DNA from: Gordionus sp. m RMFG-2023
Taxonomy: Eukaryota; Nematomorpha; Gordioida; Chordodea; Parachordodidae
Assembly (NCBI RefSeq): GCF_954871325.1
Contig: NC_088778.1
Location: forward strand, 5,489,743-5,553,742
Direction of reading: 5' to 3'
DNA length: 64,000 nucleotides
In this document: in pieces, positions 22,854-35,540 of the stretch
Position numbering within the stretch: the stretch's first letter is position 1
Layout of the letters: each line of letters opens with the position of its first letter
Notes under the pieces: generated by a model
Databases searched by the model: none
The model's input: the letters and a program-made list of their open reading frames with translations, nothing else
What the model was told of the DNA's origin: nothing
Program-made: the position numbers and the translations under genes

Positions 22854-24255
22854 CAGTGGCGTATCCAGGATTTTCTTATAGGGGGAAAAAATATTCGTGC
22901 TTATGGATAGGATATTACAAGCCTCTTTTTTATTATTACAAGCCTCTTTTTTATTATTTCAAGATAGGTATATTATATTTAATAAAGTTTTTTTAAATGT
23001 AAAGTTGAAATAAAGTGTAATGTCATTTTTTTTATAAAATTTGCTTTAAAAACTAGCCTCAGCTTAAATTCTCATACAATATAAGTAGAATATAATTTTT
23101 TTATTGAAAATACTAATAGTAGTTTAAAATATTGACTAGAAAATAATTAAATTAACAAGTTTTTTTAACTTCTTATCAAATACAAGATTTTTAATTATTT
23201 CGTTTGTCGTTGGAACCAAATCTCTGTGTATATTTAACAGAGCTAACCCATTTAGCCGAGATTCAGTACTTCGTAAATATGTTTTCAACCCTCTCAAGTT
23301 GGAAAAAGTCCTTTCATTCGTACATGTTGTAATAGGCAAACATGCAAGAATATAAAACAACTTCGAAATATTAGGAAATTGAGCCAAGGTTTCTTTACAC
23401 CGATTGAGCGCATCAATAGCATGCTCAGGTAAAATAGCTAAACATATAAATATTTATACCACAATTCGAATTCACTGATTAAATTTATTTCAGTATCAAT
23501 CTCATAGGAATAAAATTTTTCTAAATATTTAATTTTACCAATAGTTGCATTAGAAAATGAAGAAGGATCTTTGGGTAATAAAACTTGAAGATTGCTAAAG
23601 ACTTGTTTTTTATCTAAAACCCGTACTTTTATTTGCGATAAAAAAGTATCTAAGAATGGGATGAAAATGGATATTTTATAATATTCTTCAGTTGAGCCAA
23701 TATATATTTTCATCTCAATAATGGCCTAGGTGCTAGACGAGGTTTAATTAGTATTATATCATAAAATTTAGCCTTCGATTCAACGTCTAAATTCATTCTT
23801 ATTGTATCTACCTGTTCATGTATATTTTCCGCCAAATCAATAACCTGAACCAAATCTAAATTTGGTTTTTGTAAATTTCTACAAAGTAGTGAGCTATAGG
23901 AAAATAATTTATTGATGCAACTAGCAGCAATGATAAACTTTGATTGATCAATTGAATTCAATAATGATATCGCTGCTAACGACACATTACTTTTTTTTCA
24001 TGCTCAACCTTATTTATAAATTATCGTTTGACTTCAATCTCTTTGGCTAAATATTTTTCCATTTTATTAATATTTTTGAATAATATGTTGGAAAATTGAT
24101 ATTCAAATATTTGTAAAATTTTGATTAGTGGGGTGGGGGGGGTCTGGGGGGTAGGGGTAAAATTTTTATTAGCTTAAAATGATATTTATGAAAATAGTCA
24201 AATTTGCGATGGGGGGGGAATTTCCCCTTTCCCCCCTCCATTGGTTACGCGCCTG
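22854..24255 (-). mobile_element. Nested hAT element with transposase remnant
   Basis: 1402 bp inside the previous element, flanked by an exact 8-bp duplication GACCTTAC (22846-22853, 24256-24263). The TIRs are CAGTGGCGTATCC and, inverted, CAGGCGCGTAACC. Subterminal G/C runs lie at 24120-24240. The minus strand encodes the C-terminal half of a hAT transposase. Fragments of the same family's terminus recur at 31512-31660 and 50100-50235. It is internally deleted: the N-terminal half of the transposase is missing. Confidence 0.9.
23136..23985 (-). pseudogene. hAT transposase C-terminal half (52K-repressor/ZMYM type)
   Basis: Three successive minus-strand pieces. 23985-23710 (IDQSKFIIAASCINKLFSYS, helical region before the dimerisation domain) and 23713-23438 overlap by four bases in different frames. 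23387-23136 holds the dimerisation domain: ACLPITTCTNERTFSNLRGL followed by KTYLRSTESRLNGLALLNIH. Zinc finger and catalytic core are absent, so this is a truncated, inactive copy. Confidence 0.85.
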
Positions 24256-25967
24256 GACCTTACCAAATCAACAATTCTTGAAGAAGAGAATATAAACGAC
24301 CAATCCAAATCATAAAACTATATGGTGGTTAGTGCTTCCTCTTCTTAGATGACATGAAAGAGCTAGATAAGTAATCGAGTAAATTATTGTATGATATTAA
24401 ATTTCTAAAAGATTATCTTCCATTTTAATGATATATAAACAACTACACAGTTGACCATGATGGCTTATCTAAAATATGCGATCATATGCTCTCAGCAGCT
24501 GTAGTAATATTCTTAAATTACATAGCCTCACAAATAATAGATGCTGGTTAATTAGCAGTCCTAGTCATGACACTCACGATGGTAACCCATATCAGAATTT
24601 ATTCTGTTAGATAAATTGATAAAACAAAAACACTAAAAACCTTTAGAAGAAATTATGCAAATATATTGAAGCCTTGAGTTATTTACACGGCAAAAATGTT
24701 AGAAATGATTTTCTAACTTCAAAATAAGAACCAGAGTGATATCATGAAAGCAATTAAGATTTTATATTGTCGCACCATCTCTAGTTGGTATATTATATCT
24801 TAAAATAATAGTAGTTTATAATAATATTAAAAATATATTCGTACTAAAAATTTAACTCAAATCTATATTCCGAAGAAGAAGAAAATAGCTTCCTAAAAAC
24901 ACGTAAGAAAGAGAAGAAAAGAATCTAATTTATTACATCCATTGTGGGATGAATAATAATACGTTTAATTTTAATCATATTGTAAATAAATAGATGTCGT
25001 TAAATATTTGTAAGCAAATGGTTACTTATATTTATTATCAAAAGCATTTATTAGTAAAATTTTAAAAATATTAACTGTAATATATTATATAACTGTCAGA
25101 TACGTCTGTAAAAGTGGCATTTTACCTAATATTTTATAAAAAATTATATATAATAGAGGATTATAAACTATATGTCTACTTACTTTTATAAATAAATCTC
25201 TTATACTTATTTGGATTTGGACCTTAAAAATAATTTTAGGAAGAGACATGATAATTAAATTTAAAAATCAATAATATAGTTGATTAGTGATTTTAAACTC
25301 AATTAAATATTAAATTATGAATTAATTAATAAATTATTATATTTATTTAATTAGGGTTATATAATAATTTAAATAATAAAAGTCAATTAAGCTTCAACTG
25401 TTAATGCTAAATTAATATTTAGTGAGTGATAGAATTTGATTGCAAGCTGACATAGTATAATTTATATGTAATAATCTAATCAATAATTAAAATAGTATAT
25501 AAAAATTAAGATAGTCTTATTAATTTTTTAATAAAATTAAATCTATATATTACTCAATAGAATTATAAAAGAAATTATTCAGTGGGCAATTAAAAACATT
25601 ATTTTTAGCTCAAGGGGATATTAAGGAACCATTAAAAAAAATTTTTTGCTTCAGGGGGCTATTCAAACTTTTCAGATGGCTCGAGCCCTGCGCGCCCCAT
25701 AGCGACGCCACTGGTTTACATAATATTATTTTGGCTAAAATCTTAATCAACCGCTTTTATAAATCGACCCGGGATTTTTAATAATACTATTACCCACTAG
25801 CATCACAATCCTTACAATTAGTTATCATATTTTTAAAAATTGTTTTAATTACATTTAGTTTGTTTATATATCTATTCTATGAATATCATTATAATTTATT
25901 ACGTTACATAATTAAATACTATAATAAATATCCAAAATATCTATAATTAGTTTTGGCTATTTAACCT

Positions 25968-26189
25968 CAGTGGCGTCTGAACAATTTCAAGGGGCTCAAA
26001 AAAATTTTCAAAATACCTTCCTTTTTTTCTAAAGCTAATATTATCCAAAATTTCCTTTTTTAAAAATCAAATTACTCTTTTTCTTGAAGCTAACATTTTC
26101 GAAATTACATTTAGTATTTAAAAAAAATTCAAAATTTTGAGGGGGCTCTTCAAATTTTTTTAGGGCTCGTGCCTCTGCGCGACGCTAGT
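25968..26189. mobile_element. Small hAT MITE, 222 bp
   Basis: Exact 8-bp duplication TTTAACCT (25960-25967, 26190-26197). It begins CAGTGGCGTCTGAAC and ends GCGCGACGCTAGT, with degenerate TIRs. The internal GGGGCTC / GGGCTCGTGCC blocks resemble the inner ends of the hAT at 22343-25713. A related copy in inverse orientation lies at 31020-31229. Confidence 0.8.
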
Positions 26190-26326
26190 TTTAACCTTTT
26201 ACAATCGATAAATTCTTGAGGAGAATTTCAATATTGAGCGAATTTATGGCAGTGATTAAAAAAATATGTTAATTTGAAGAACATAATGTGTATATATATA
26301 TTTTTTTTCTCTTTAGCTTTCACCTT

Positions 26327-29195
26327 TTATGGGGTAAGCTCCTTCAACATCCTCCACTTTATGTTATTCATACAATCTCTTTTATCTAATTTATACTTCT
26401 TTATATTGGCTCTTACTTTATGGCCCCATTGAAGTTTTGGCCTTCCTCTTTTACGTTTGCCCATCATTTCCAAACTCTCAACCTTATTTCCTATGTAGTT
26501 CATAGGCCTTCTCATTGTGTGCCCATACCACCTAAGTCTGTTTACCGTTAACTTAGTTTTAGTAGGCACTACCTTTAAACTACGTAGTATCCAATGCACA
26601 CTTTATCCTTTCTTGTTACCCCAGCAATCATCCTCAGCATTCTCATCTCCATAGTTTGTAGACTTCTTTCGTCTGATTCCTTGGTTGGCCATGTTTCCGA
26701 ACTATATAGAAAAGTTGGTTGTACTATTGAACAGTCAATTTTTCCCTTTAATTTATGTGAGATTCTTTTATCAAATAGCACTCCAGATAAAGATCTCCAT
26801 TTTAACCACTCTTGATTAATTTTACACTTTATCTCTTTTTCTATTGCGCTGTTTGTTTGTATAGTGGAGCTCAAATATTTGCAGCTTTCAATAGCCGATA
26901 TCTGCCATTCATTTATATCAATACTCTGTTTCATCTTCTCCTATCACCATATACTCCGTCTTTTCTCTATTCACTTATAGTCCGTGCTTTTCTAGGATAT
27001 TTATCCAACTCAGTAATCTTTCTTTCATTTCATCCTTGGATTCGGCAAGTATCACAATATCATCTGCAAATATCATATTCCACGTGACTGTTTGAGGTAT
27101 AGACTGTGCTAATACATCTATTACTGTAATGAAGAGAAGTGGGCTGAGAGCTGACCCTTGATGAACTCCTTCGGCTATTGTGAAGCCTCTGAGGTACCTG
27201 TTGTGCTATGGACCATCGTTGTATGGCCCATATACATATCCTGCATTATTCATATATATTTTTCGGGAACCTTTTTGTGGCGTAGCGCCCACCAGATAAG
27301 TTTTCTTAGAATTCTATCGAAGGCCTTTCCTAGATCGAGAAAGACAATGTGTAGATTTTTGTTCTTTTCCCTGTATTTTTTACTCATTTGCCTAATTGCG
27401 TGGATAGCATCAGTTGTTGATCTTCCAGGCATAGAGCCAAACTGAGTTTCTCATATTTCGATTATGTCTCTTAATTTTTCTTTTATAATTTTTTCGTATA
27501 GTTTTAGACAGTGTGACATTAGTTTTATGCCCCTGTAATTTTGACAATTGTGTGGATCCTCTTTATTTTTGAAGATTGGAACTAATAGCTCTGCCTCCAT
27601 TTTTGAGGAACCTCTTCATTTCCAAGTAATTTATTGTATAGATTTGTGAGGAAATGTATTCCTTCATCTTTTAGTGCTTTAAGGCTTTCTATTGGAATAT
27701 CATCTTGACCCCTAGCTTTGTTGTTTTTCATATGCTTGAGGCATGTGATTATTTCTTGTTCTGTTATTGGTTGTACAAGGTTTTGATATGGGGAGTGTTC
27801 ATCTAGATGTAGTATGTGGGGATAAAGTTGAGAAGCTCCTGAAAATATTCTTTCCATCTATTTATTATTTCTTTTTTCTTTATTATCAATTTCCCATCCT
27901 TTTTTTTGATTACTTTCGGAGCTCCGTTTATATCCCTAGAGTTCTTTTCGCTCTTTGGCTAATCTGTATAATTTATTTTGCCCTTCTTTGGTATGTAGTT
28001 CTTCATACATATATCGTATCCATAGATTTGGCCCTAGCCACCGCCTTTGCAGCTATTATCTTGCATTTTTTGTATCTTCTCTTGTCATCTGGATTTTTGG
28101 ATTTATACCATATTTTATAAAGGGCTTTTTTTCTCCTGTATAGTGGTTTGTACCTCTTTATTCCACCACCATAGTTCTTTGTATGATTTGTTACCTCCCC
28201 TTATCAAGCCTAGTGTTGATTTGGTAGTGTCTATTAATCTGGATGAAAGGTCTGTCCACTTACTAGTGAGGAATCTATTGTTTCAATGTTTGCATTGATT
28301 GCAAAGGCATCTGTAATTGTTTCTAATTTACCCCATTTGATGCATGGTTCCAGTTTTATCTTGTTTTGAGTGGATTTATTTGCGATGTGCTTGTGTTGCG
28401 CGGCTATATCTTCTCCTGGTATGACTTTGCAGTCTATTACATCTTTTAATCTACTGCGAGAGATTAGCATGTAATCTATCTGTGTTTTCCTTGTACCACT
28501 TTCATATGTTATTAAATGACTGTCTTTTTTCCTATAGTAGGTGTTAGTTAAGGCAAGATCGAAGGCTTGCGCAAATTTCAGTACATGCTCTCCTTCATAA
28601 TTCCTTTCTCCATATTCAAAACCACCATCGTACCTTTTGTAGCTATCTCTTGTTTTTCCCACATGCCCATTTAAGTCACCACCTCTTATGACTAGGTCAT
28701 CCTTAGGGATTTCCATTACAGCTTCATCAAGAATAGCTCTAAAGTCATCTTTCTCTTCTTCCTTGCATCCCGTTTGAGGAACATATACTGAAAGGATGTG
28801 TAGTATTTATTGACCAATGCAGAGTTTTATCTTCATTAGTCTATCAGAGATCCTGTTGACTTCTGCTACTGAGGAGGTTAGATCTTGACTGAGGATAATG
28901 CCAACACCGTTCCTAATGCTAACAATTCCATTATAAGACAATTTATATCCATCTCCAATCATTAAAGACTTCTGACCTTTCCATTTCGTCTCTTATATGC
29001 ATGCTATATCAACTTTTCTCTTGTTCAACATGATGCCAATTCTCTCGTTTTACCTTTAAGTGTTCCAATATTCAAACTTGCTAACCTTGTCTTGCTTTGA
29101 CCTTTATTTTACTTTTCGCAGCATGGAGGTCTACACCCTGCGCATCGCTTGGAGGGAATGCCCTAGCTTTCATATTCATATTTTCATTTATTTCC
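26327..29195 (-). pseudogene. LINE copy B endonuclease/reverse transcriptase ORF, decayed
   Basis: Starts near 29195 with MKEINENMNMKAR-like codons shortly after the leader. The endonuclease follows (MLNKRKVDIACI at ~29020; VIRGGDLNGHVGKTRDSYKR, then YRKKDSHLITYESGTRKTQI and DYMLISRSRL at 28716-28400), with the order and spacing of the family. RT blocks lie at 27857-27582 (CLKHMKNNKARGQDDIPIES) and 27432-27250 (GRSTTDAIHAIRQMSKKYRE, FLDLGKAFDRI). The C-terminus at 26934-26327 has SAIESCKYLSS, RLRWYGHTMRRPMNYIGNK and GRPKLQWGHKV. Several frame breaks and stops separate the pieces; no active protein is expected. Confidence 0.87.
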
Positions 29196-29352
29196 TTCAT
29201 CTTGTTTATTGGACAAGTATCCTTAGCACCCGGCTGTCCAGGCCTGTCGGTGACCGGGGTGTTATCTCAAAGCTCCGAAATTTATCTTACCATCATATGT
29301 CTTTTTACACATCAATCATCGAAGAAAAACCTGAAAGTTTTTAAGCTTCTTA

Positions 29353-29427
29353 CCAGGATTGAACCTGCGTCCTCTGCGTCCATCTGTTTCCAAGCATACA
29401 TCTAACCCATTAGGTCACCCAAGCGAT
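29353..29427 (-). promoter_or_regulatory. tRNA-like 5' head of LINE copy B (putative Pol III A/B boxes)
   Basis: On the minus strand the head reads GGTGACCTAATGGGTTAGAT (A-box-like, weaker than copy A) and then GGTTCAATCCTGG (B box). Aligned with 10137-10222, it shows the tRNA-like sequence is a constant part of this LINE family. Confidence 0.68.
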
Positions 29428-29939
29428 TATTCTATTTTCTCTTTTCTTACAAACCGTCGGTATAATAAAAAAATGTCAGATCTATTTTAAATATTTATAA
29501 GATGAGTTTGCAAAGATTTAGTATTTCATACCATATAAGGCATTTTTGGAGTAACTAAAAATATATAAGTTTTATATAAAATTAAAATATAATAATGAAG
29601 AATACCAATTTCGCATAACCATAAGGCTTTACAGCATCTAATAGCATTACTAATTAATTGTATAATGCGACTACCTCCATTGCCATCCATAATTAGAATG
29701 ATAGCATAAAACAAAAGTAGATTTTCCTCAATACGCTTTCTCATTTCAGATGCCTTAAAATCAGTGATATGGAACAGAAATGGAACTAGAACGTGTATTC
29801 AGGAACCTTCAGAAGGGTCCAGGAACGTTTCTAAATTATAAATAAATTTATTATTTATTTTTATATTTAAAATTAATAATTTTTTTATTAATCTAACAGT
29901 ACATATATTCATTTCTTTTTATTTTCTAAATCCTTACAA

Positions 29940-30420
29940 TTGAGGCACCTTGAAATTTTTCTTCGATGAAGATTAGAAAACTGTAGAAAAATGATGGCCT
30001 TATTAGGGCCGTTAAAGAATCAAGCTTAATGTTCCAAAAAGAGAGAATTTTTCCTGGTGATTTTATAGGACAATGGACCAAATGTAAGCTTCAAAAAATT
30101 AATTTCCTGTTATCACAAGACTTAATTTTATCTCTCAACAAAAGGGGGAAAAACGCTAATGATTTTTACTGTTCTGCCTTATTTAGAACCTAGGTTTAAA
30201 TTTCTTTTGTACGAAGAGGTAAATAATATAGTTATAAATCATGGCTACATGGGAACATATTAAAAATTTTAGGGATGAAGATTTAAATATAATAAGTAAT
30301 TCTGATAAATCTTCTGAAGAAGGACAAGAATATAATGAATTAGAAATGTTTCTAAGGCAAAGGATTAAAAAAAAACATTGCAAACTTACAAAAATGATGA
30401 TATTCTATCAACTATAAAAA
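29940..30420 (+). pseudogene. hAT transposase relic
   Basis: A short stretch at ~30165-30220 reads VLPYLEPRFKFLLYEE, close to the LDPRFKF block that precedes the hAT dimerisation domain. Flanking sequence is too decayed to follow. GGAAC-rich motifs on both sides (29770-29840, 30720-30780) may be the remains of its termini. Confidence 0.45.
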
Positions 30421-31019
30421 AAAATCGATAGTGTCTAAATATATCATAAAATATGCTAAAATACTGGGAATTCAATATAATAAAAAATTATATGTATGAA
30501 TTGGCCTAAATAGTATTATCCATGTAGTTATATTGTGTTAAACGTTGTTTTTCAACATTCAAATTTATGCTAACAACACCATAAAAAACCAAAATGATAA
30601 TCTTTTAGAAAATATTTTATTTCTTCGATGTAATAATTAATACATTTATAAATTAAATAAAGATTAATTAAGATATGTGGATTTAAAAAAATATTTTTAG
30701 ATATATTTCTAAGAATGTTACGGAACGTTCCAATAAGTGGAACGAAACAATTATTTTGACCGGAACTGAAACGAGAAGGGAGCGCAAAAATGCCACTTGT
30801 TCTTGGTCCTTGTTTAAAATAAATATCTTCAAAACAAAAATATTTCATATTTATTAAATTATTAATATATAATTTTAAAATCATTTCTTTCACCATAAAC
30901 CAAACATAACTGCATCATTTCAGCAACTTTATTTTCCCATTAATTCAAACAGATTTTAATTAATTTTTCTAACGATATAAATATTAATCCTTACAAATAT
31001 TAGTTTTTTCATTAAACAT

Positions 31020-31229
31020 CAGTGGGTAGTTGTGGGAAAAGTTTGCCATCAAGGCAAGGGCTCGAGCTCCTCCTCAAAATTTTGATTTTTTTAAATACAA
31101 AATGTAATTATGAAAATGTTAACTAAAAAAAAATGAAGGTAATTTTAAATCATGTTAGCTAAAAAAAAGGTAATTTTGAAAATAATTTAAAAATAAATTT
31201 TGAGCTTCCTGGGATTGTAACGGCTAGTG
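31020..31229. repeat. hAT MITE related to 25968-26189
   Basis: Begins CAGTGGGTAGTTG and ends ACGGCTAGTG. The body has GGGCTCGAGC and AAATACAAAATGTAATTATG, matching 25968-26189 in inverse orientation. Target duplication not clear. Confidence 0.6.
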
Positions 31230-31511
31230 ATGCCCCTGGGATAAGGGGTAAGCATCCAAAGAGGGGTAGGGTAAAGTAAAAATAACACTATTTGTAGGTA
31301 AAAAAAATAAAAATAACTGGTATGAAGATTCTAATTTATTAATAGATATTGATTTTGATTGTCAATTGTATTTTAAGTCATTTATTTTCAGATAAAACTT
31401 AGGTATATTGAATTTATACAGAGTCATGACTAATTTTTAGATTGCGGTTAGAAGTAAAAGCTGATTATCAACAACTAATATTTGCTTGTTATATCTAGCC
31501 TTAATTATGAT

Positions 31512-31660
31512 GAGGCATAGGCGTAGCCAAGTGTGGTGGGGGGGGATCACCATCTTCGGAAATTTACCTTTTTTCGTAATTATCATTTTAAGCTATTAAC
31601 CCGCCCCTCTCCCTCTCCTTTACCCTATTAAAATTTGTTCTGTTTTACTCTAGCTTTGAA
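31512..31660. repeat. Terminal fragment of the nested-hAT family
   Basis: Contains GGCGTAGCCAAG, a G run, AATTATCATTTTAAGCTA and a C-rich run, matching the inverted right end of the element at 22854-24255. Confidence 0.65.
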
Positions 31661-34630
31661 TTTATATGATTAAAATATTAACGTAGTTTACTCCCGTTTT
31701 CCCTATTTATATCTTATGAAAGTTCCTCGATATCATTTTTATTTAGTGTCTATAAGTATGGTCCAACTATTTAGTTCCATATCCAAATGTACAGGATTTC
31801 TGTTGGGGGTAAGGGGAGGGGGGTAGCCTGCTGTCTCAAATAACTCACTCGCGAAGACGATGGTTCAACTGCCGGCCTCCTTTTTCCTGCCGAAGGTTTA
31901 CTAATTTTATTTAGCTATTAATTTTTCAACAAGGTTTAAATGATCAAAAAACTATATAATTGAATTAAAAGACGAAGATTTGTCATTTTACAAATCTTTT
32001 CAAAACAAGTGATAAAAGGGTTCTAGTTAGACAAAGGCGTGAATTTTTGCTCTTTTATCAAATGGACCAATCAATTTTATATTCTTGGGTTATTTCTTCC
32101 CCTTTCTATACAAAGAAAAGCGAAATTTCTATTTGTTTCTATAATTTAAAAAATAAATTCAATGTTAAAATATTTGGAAAAAAAAACAATAATAAAATAT
32201 TATATATTATAGGAATTGGATTACAATAATTTAAATTTTAAATGATATAATAAAAAATAGAATAATATATCGGAATGAAGGTTGAAGTTATTGTAAATAA
32301 TATAAAAAATTTTAATTATTCAATTATATTGTAAAAATATTCCTATTTTTTTAAAAATAAAATAAAATAATTATTGATTATAAATAGGGGGATTAAAATT
32401 TTTCTCTCCCACACATAATATTTTTTTAAAAAAAATCTATGATATGGTGCTCTCAGTAAATTCTTTTATTTTCCTTAAGCTTCTTCGGAATATTATCTTT
32501 TTAGTTGTATTTTGTATTTGGTTCGACATGGAATAATTGAAGATCTTATGCCAATTTATTTATTTTTATCAATTATTTTACCAATACCTTTATGACGCGG
32601 TATAGAACTTTTATACTATATTGATGCATGGCTGTACTTTAAATGTTTGTAAGGGGCACTGTGAGAGTGCATAATTATTTTTTTAAAAAATGACGTAATT
32701 TCAATCATATTCCCTCTTATCAAGTTTTGATGGGGCTAATAATAATAGGTTTTATCATTTTAAAAATGGGATTCATGAGTAAACTATGTAAGCAATTTAT
32801 TTCTATGTTGCAATAAACAAGTAAAATAATTGAAGGGGAAAATTTATAGCAAGTATTAAAATTAAAATAATTTACAATGAATAATTATAAGAGCCTAATT
32901 TACAATCTGTATGGAAGATAGAGATTTTTTGGCGTCATGATCCCCCCCCCCCCCCCCCCCCGTAGTTACATATAATAAAGGTCATAGAAATAACTGGATA
33001 ATATATTATACTATTTATGTAGGTGTAATATTATAATCCATTTTTATATCTTCAAATAATTGCCTTAAATAATACTTTTCAATAGATTCGATTAATCCTT
33101 TAATCGATCAAAAAAAAAAAGAAGAAAACATTTTATAAAAATTTAAGAATTAGAGTTCTTGCAAATTCATAATAGCCCAAACCAGGAATTTTGTTGTCCT
33201 TATCATAAATAAATTGTAAATTATCATTTTAATTTGAGGAAATAACCATTTTTTAAATATATTTGTCAAAGGGGACCGGCCCGAAACATTTAAAAAATCT
33301 ATAGGCCTGGGCTTCGGGCCGGCTTGCAGGACCGTAATAGGAATTAGTGATCTGCATCGGGCCTAATTTTTCAAGCCCGGCCCGGCCCGAATTTATTATA
33401 TATAGAAATTAATTTTTATAATTACTCAAAATAAACGATATATGTTATAGGTGTTACTTTCTATAAATAAAATCACATATTTATATTTTACATTAAAAAT
33501 TCAACTTAAAATTGATAAATTTAGATATATTTTAAAAAATTTATAAGGCGCGACCCGACCCGAATTTTCCACGGGTCTTACCAACTTTTGCAGATCTTTA
33601 GTAGGAATAATGAATTGGGAAGAAAATTCAACGAATTAAAAATATTTTATTATAGATCGGATGAAATAGTGTAACTTTAAAATGATTTTTTTTTTTATAA
33701 ATTAACATTTCAAAGTTTATTAGGTTAAAAAATTTAATTTAAAAAAAATATGTTGCTTTAACTGCAAGCTTGATAAACAAAAAAATTATTATTTTGTAAA
33801 TTATAATAAATAAAAAACAATAAATTAAATTATAAGGAAAGATAAATATTTTCAATAAATTAATAAAATAAGTTATAAGGTAAAGTAAATATTATAAATA
33901 ATTTAAGGGAAATTTAGTTTATTAAAAGAGGATTTATTGGTAAATAAAGATGAAATAATCGAAGTTGCCTTTTCTGGTTGTCATTCGAAGAAAAAAAATA
34001 CTGTCCACTAAAATGATTCATTATTATAAATTACATTTGATTCCTCCCCCCCTCCCCATATAGATCTTTAATATTTAATCTTATCACAATTTTCGAGCAA
34101 TTTTTTTCGCGATTTTTGACCATCTATTTTCCTATCGTAAAAATAATAAATAAAAAATTAACCTCTCAGCTTATAACTTTATATTAAACAACAATATTTT
34201 AAAAAAATCAAAGATTAACTTTAAAAAAAAAACTGAAGATTTGAAATTGAAATAATAAAAAAAAATATTTAATTAAATTTAAATAAAAATAAACATCTTG
34301 GAAAAAATTGATTATAAATATTATAATAATAAATAGAATGTTTAATTTTTGAAATTGATAAAAGTATATTAAAAATCAGTTCTGTTCAAACAAATAATGA
34401 TCTATTTTAAATAAAAGAATCTTCTAAAATAAAAAAAATTGGTTTTTAAAAATTATCAAAAATAACACGCATACAAAAACTTTTCATTCATAATAGACTC
34501 AACAAAGATGCTCATATAATATTAAAAATATTAAATTTAAACTTATGTTATATCTAAGCTAAACTATTCGACACCCTTAAAATACATGAAATTATATTAT
34601 TGAAAAAAAAAATCCAATTGGAATCTCAAA
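31661..34630. other. AT-rich upstream region of the UNC-93-like gene
   Basis: No coding sequence recognised. Contains a run of 20 C (32942-32961) and a GGCCCGG-rich MITE (next entry). The promoter and any 5' UTR exon of the UNC-93-like gene must lie in or beyond this region, but no TATA or initiator element stands out in the AT-rich background. Confidence 0.5.
33276..33596. repeat. GGCCCGG-rich MITE, copy 1
   Basis: GC islands (GATCTGCATCGGGCC, CAAGCCCGGCCCGGCCC) flank an AT-rich middle beginning ATAGAAATTAATTTTTATAA. The same arrangement occurs at 43817-44160. Typical of non-autonomous hAT elements with GGGCC-repeat ends; exact boundaries not resolved. Confidence 0.6.
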
Positions 34631-35540
34631 ATGGCTGATAAAAATATGACGGATCCCAATACAAAAGCACAGAAATGGAAATATTACAAAAATGTGGTAG
34701 CGCTCAGCGCTTCATTTTTCTTGTTATTTTCGGCCTTTCAAGCTGTTTCCACTCTTCAAACAAGTATAAACGCTTTCAAAGGACTTGGTTCTACTTCATT
34801 ATCTATCATATACGGATTCTTTATCATTTCATGCCTATTTTTACCCGAATTACTTATATCTTTCCTAACTATCAAATGGACACTCGTCTTGTGCGTCCTA
34901 ATGTACACCAGTTTCATTATAGCTAACTTTAAACCAGCATGGTACACCCTTTTCCCAACTTCGGCCCTCTTGGGACTCGCTGCTGGTCCACTGTGGACTT
35001 CTCAATCGGTCTATATAACTGCTATGGGCAAGAAATTAGGCCAATGCCTCTCAAGGGACAAACAGAGTAGTAAGAAAAGATCGGATACCTCTCTTTTATC
35101 CCCAACTGAACCTTCAAAATCGATGAATTCTTCCATGAATAGTAGTTCTAATGAAATTGTAGATACTGTAGGAGTAGGAAAAGGAACAGGTGAAAATAAC
35201 GGGAAAGCGGCAGCTATAGCACCTTTCTTATTCGGAATATTCTTCGCCTTCTTTCAGACGGGATCCTTATTGGGCCAATTAATTTCTTCGCTCACATTGA
35301 AGAGCGATTTCGTGTCGGCTGAAGATCATAACAATAGCAATTCCAACCATTCCTTCCATTGTGGTTCATCTTTTTGTTCTAATCAAGACTCAGGGGGTTC
35401 TATTTTTAAACCTTCTCAGCGTAAAATATATACTCTGTATGCCGTTTATACCGCCTTGTCCCTTTCAGCTGTTTTGGTAGTCTCAATTTTTTTGGATAAT
35501 CTGCCGAGGCAATCCGTCAAAGCTGACAGCTATGATGAAG
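34631..35540 (+). CDS. UNC-93-like exon 1
   Basis: Codes residues 1-303 plus one base. Donor GATGAAG|GTATTT. The unspliced frame would add only GIFDK before a stop, supporting the splice. A 5' non-coding exon is possible but not visible. Confidence 0.92.

Larger units (their letters stand above)
22343..25713. mobile_element. hAT element (non-autonomous), hosting a nested hAT
   Basis: 3371 bp including the insert, flanked by an exact 8-bp duplication GTTTACAT (22335-22342, 25714-25721). The ends are CAGGAGCTTCGCTAG and, inverted, CAGTGGCGTCGCTAT: imperfect TIRs. The left subterminal region carries a hairpin CCAGCCTTCGGCTGG (22449-22463). Without the nested element it is about 2 kb of AT-rich DNA with no transposase. 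The segment 24264-25600 holds no recognisable coding sequence. Confidence 0.85.
22245..25790. repeat. Foldback MITE, copy 4, split by a hAT
   Basis: The left part (22245-22342) has ACTTTAGCCAAATAATATTA, CCTCGAGATTTG and CCATCTATAAGCAAAATCC. The right part (25714-25790) continues with GTTTACATAATATTATTTTGG and ends with the family TTTTTAATAATACTA. Removing the hAT at 22343-25713 with one copy of GTTTACAT restores a normal copy, which dates the MITE as older than the hAT. Confidence 0.8.
26302..29427 (-). mobile_element. RTE-like LINE, copy B
   Basis: An uninterrupted ~3.1-kb copy on the minus strand, colinear with copy A from the A-tail (T run at ~26302) to the tRNA-like 5' head (29353-29427). 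It keeps the 5' leader that copy A has separated by the hAT, confirming that 4372 and 10012 are adjacent in the LINE. No confident target duplication was found; the 3' flank is a TA-rich run. Confidence 0.87.

Noticed and set aside
32942-32961. C20 run as a functional signal
   Set aside because: Homopolymer C/G runs recur at several hAT termini and spacer sites in the window; no specific context here.
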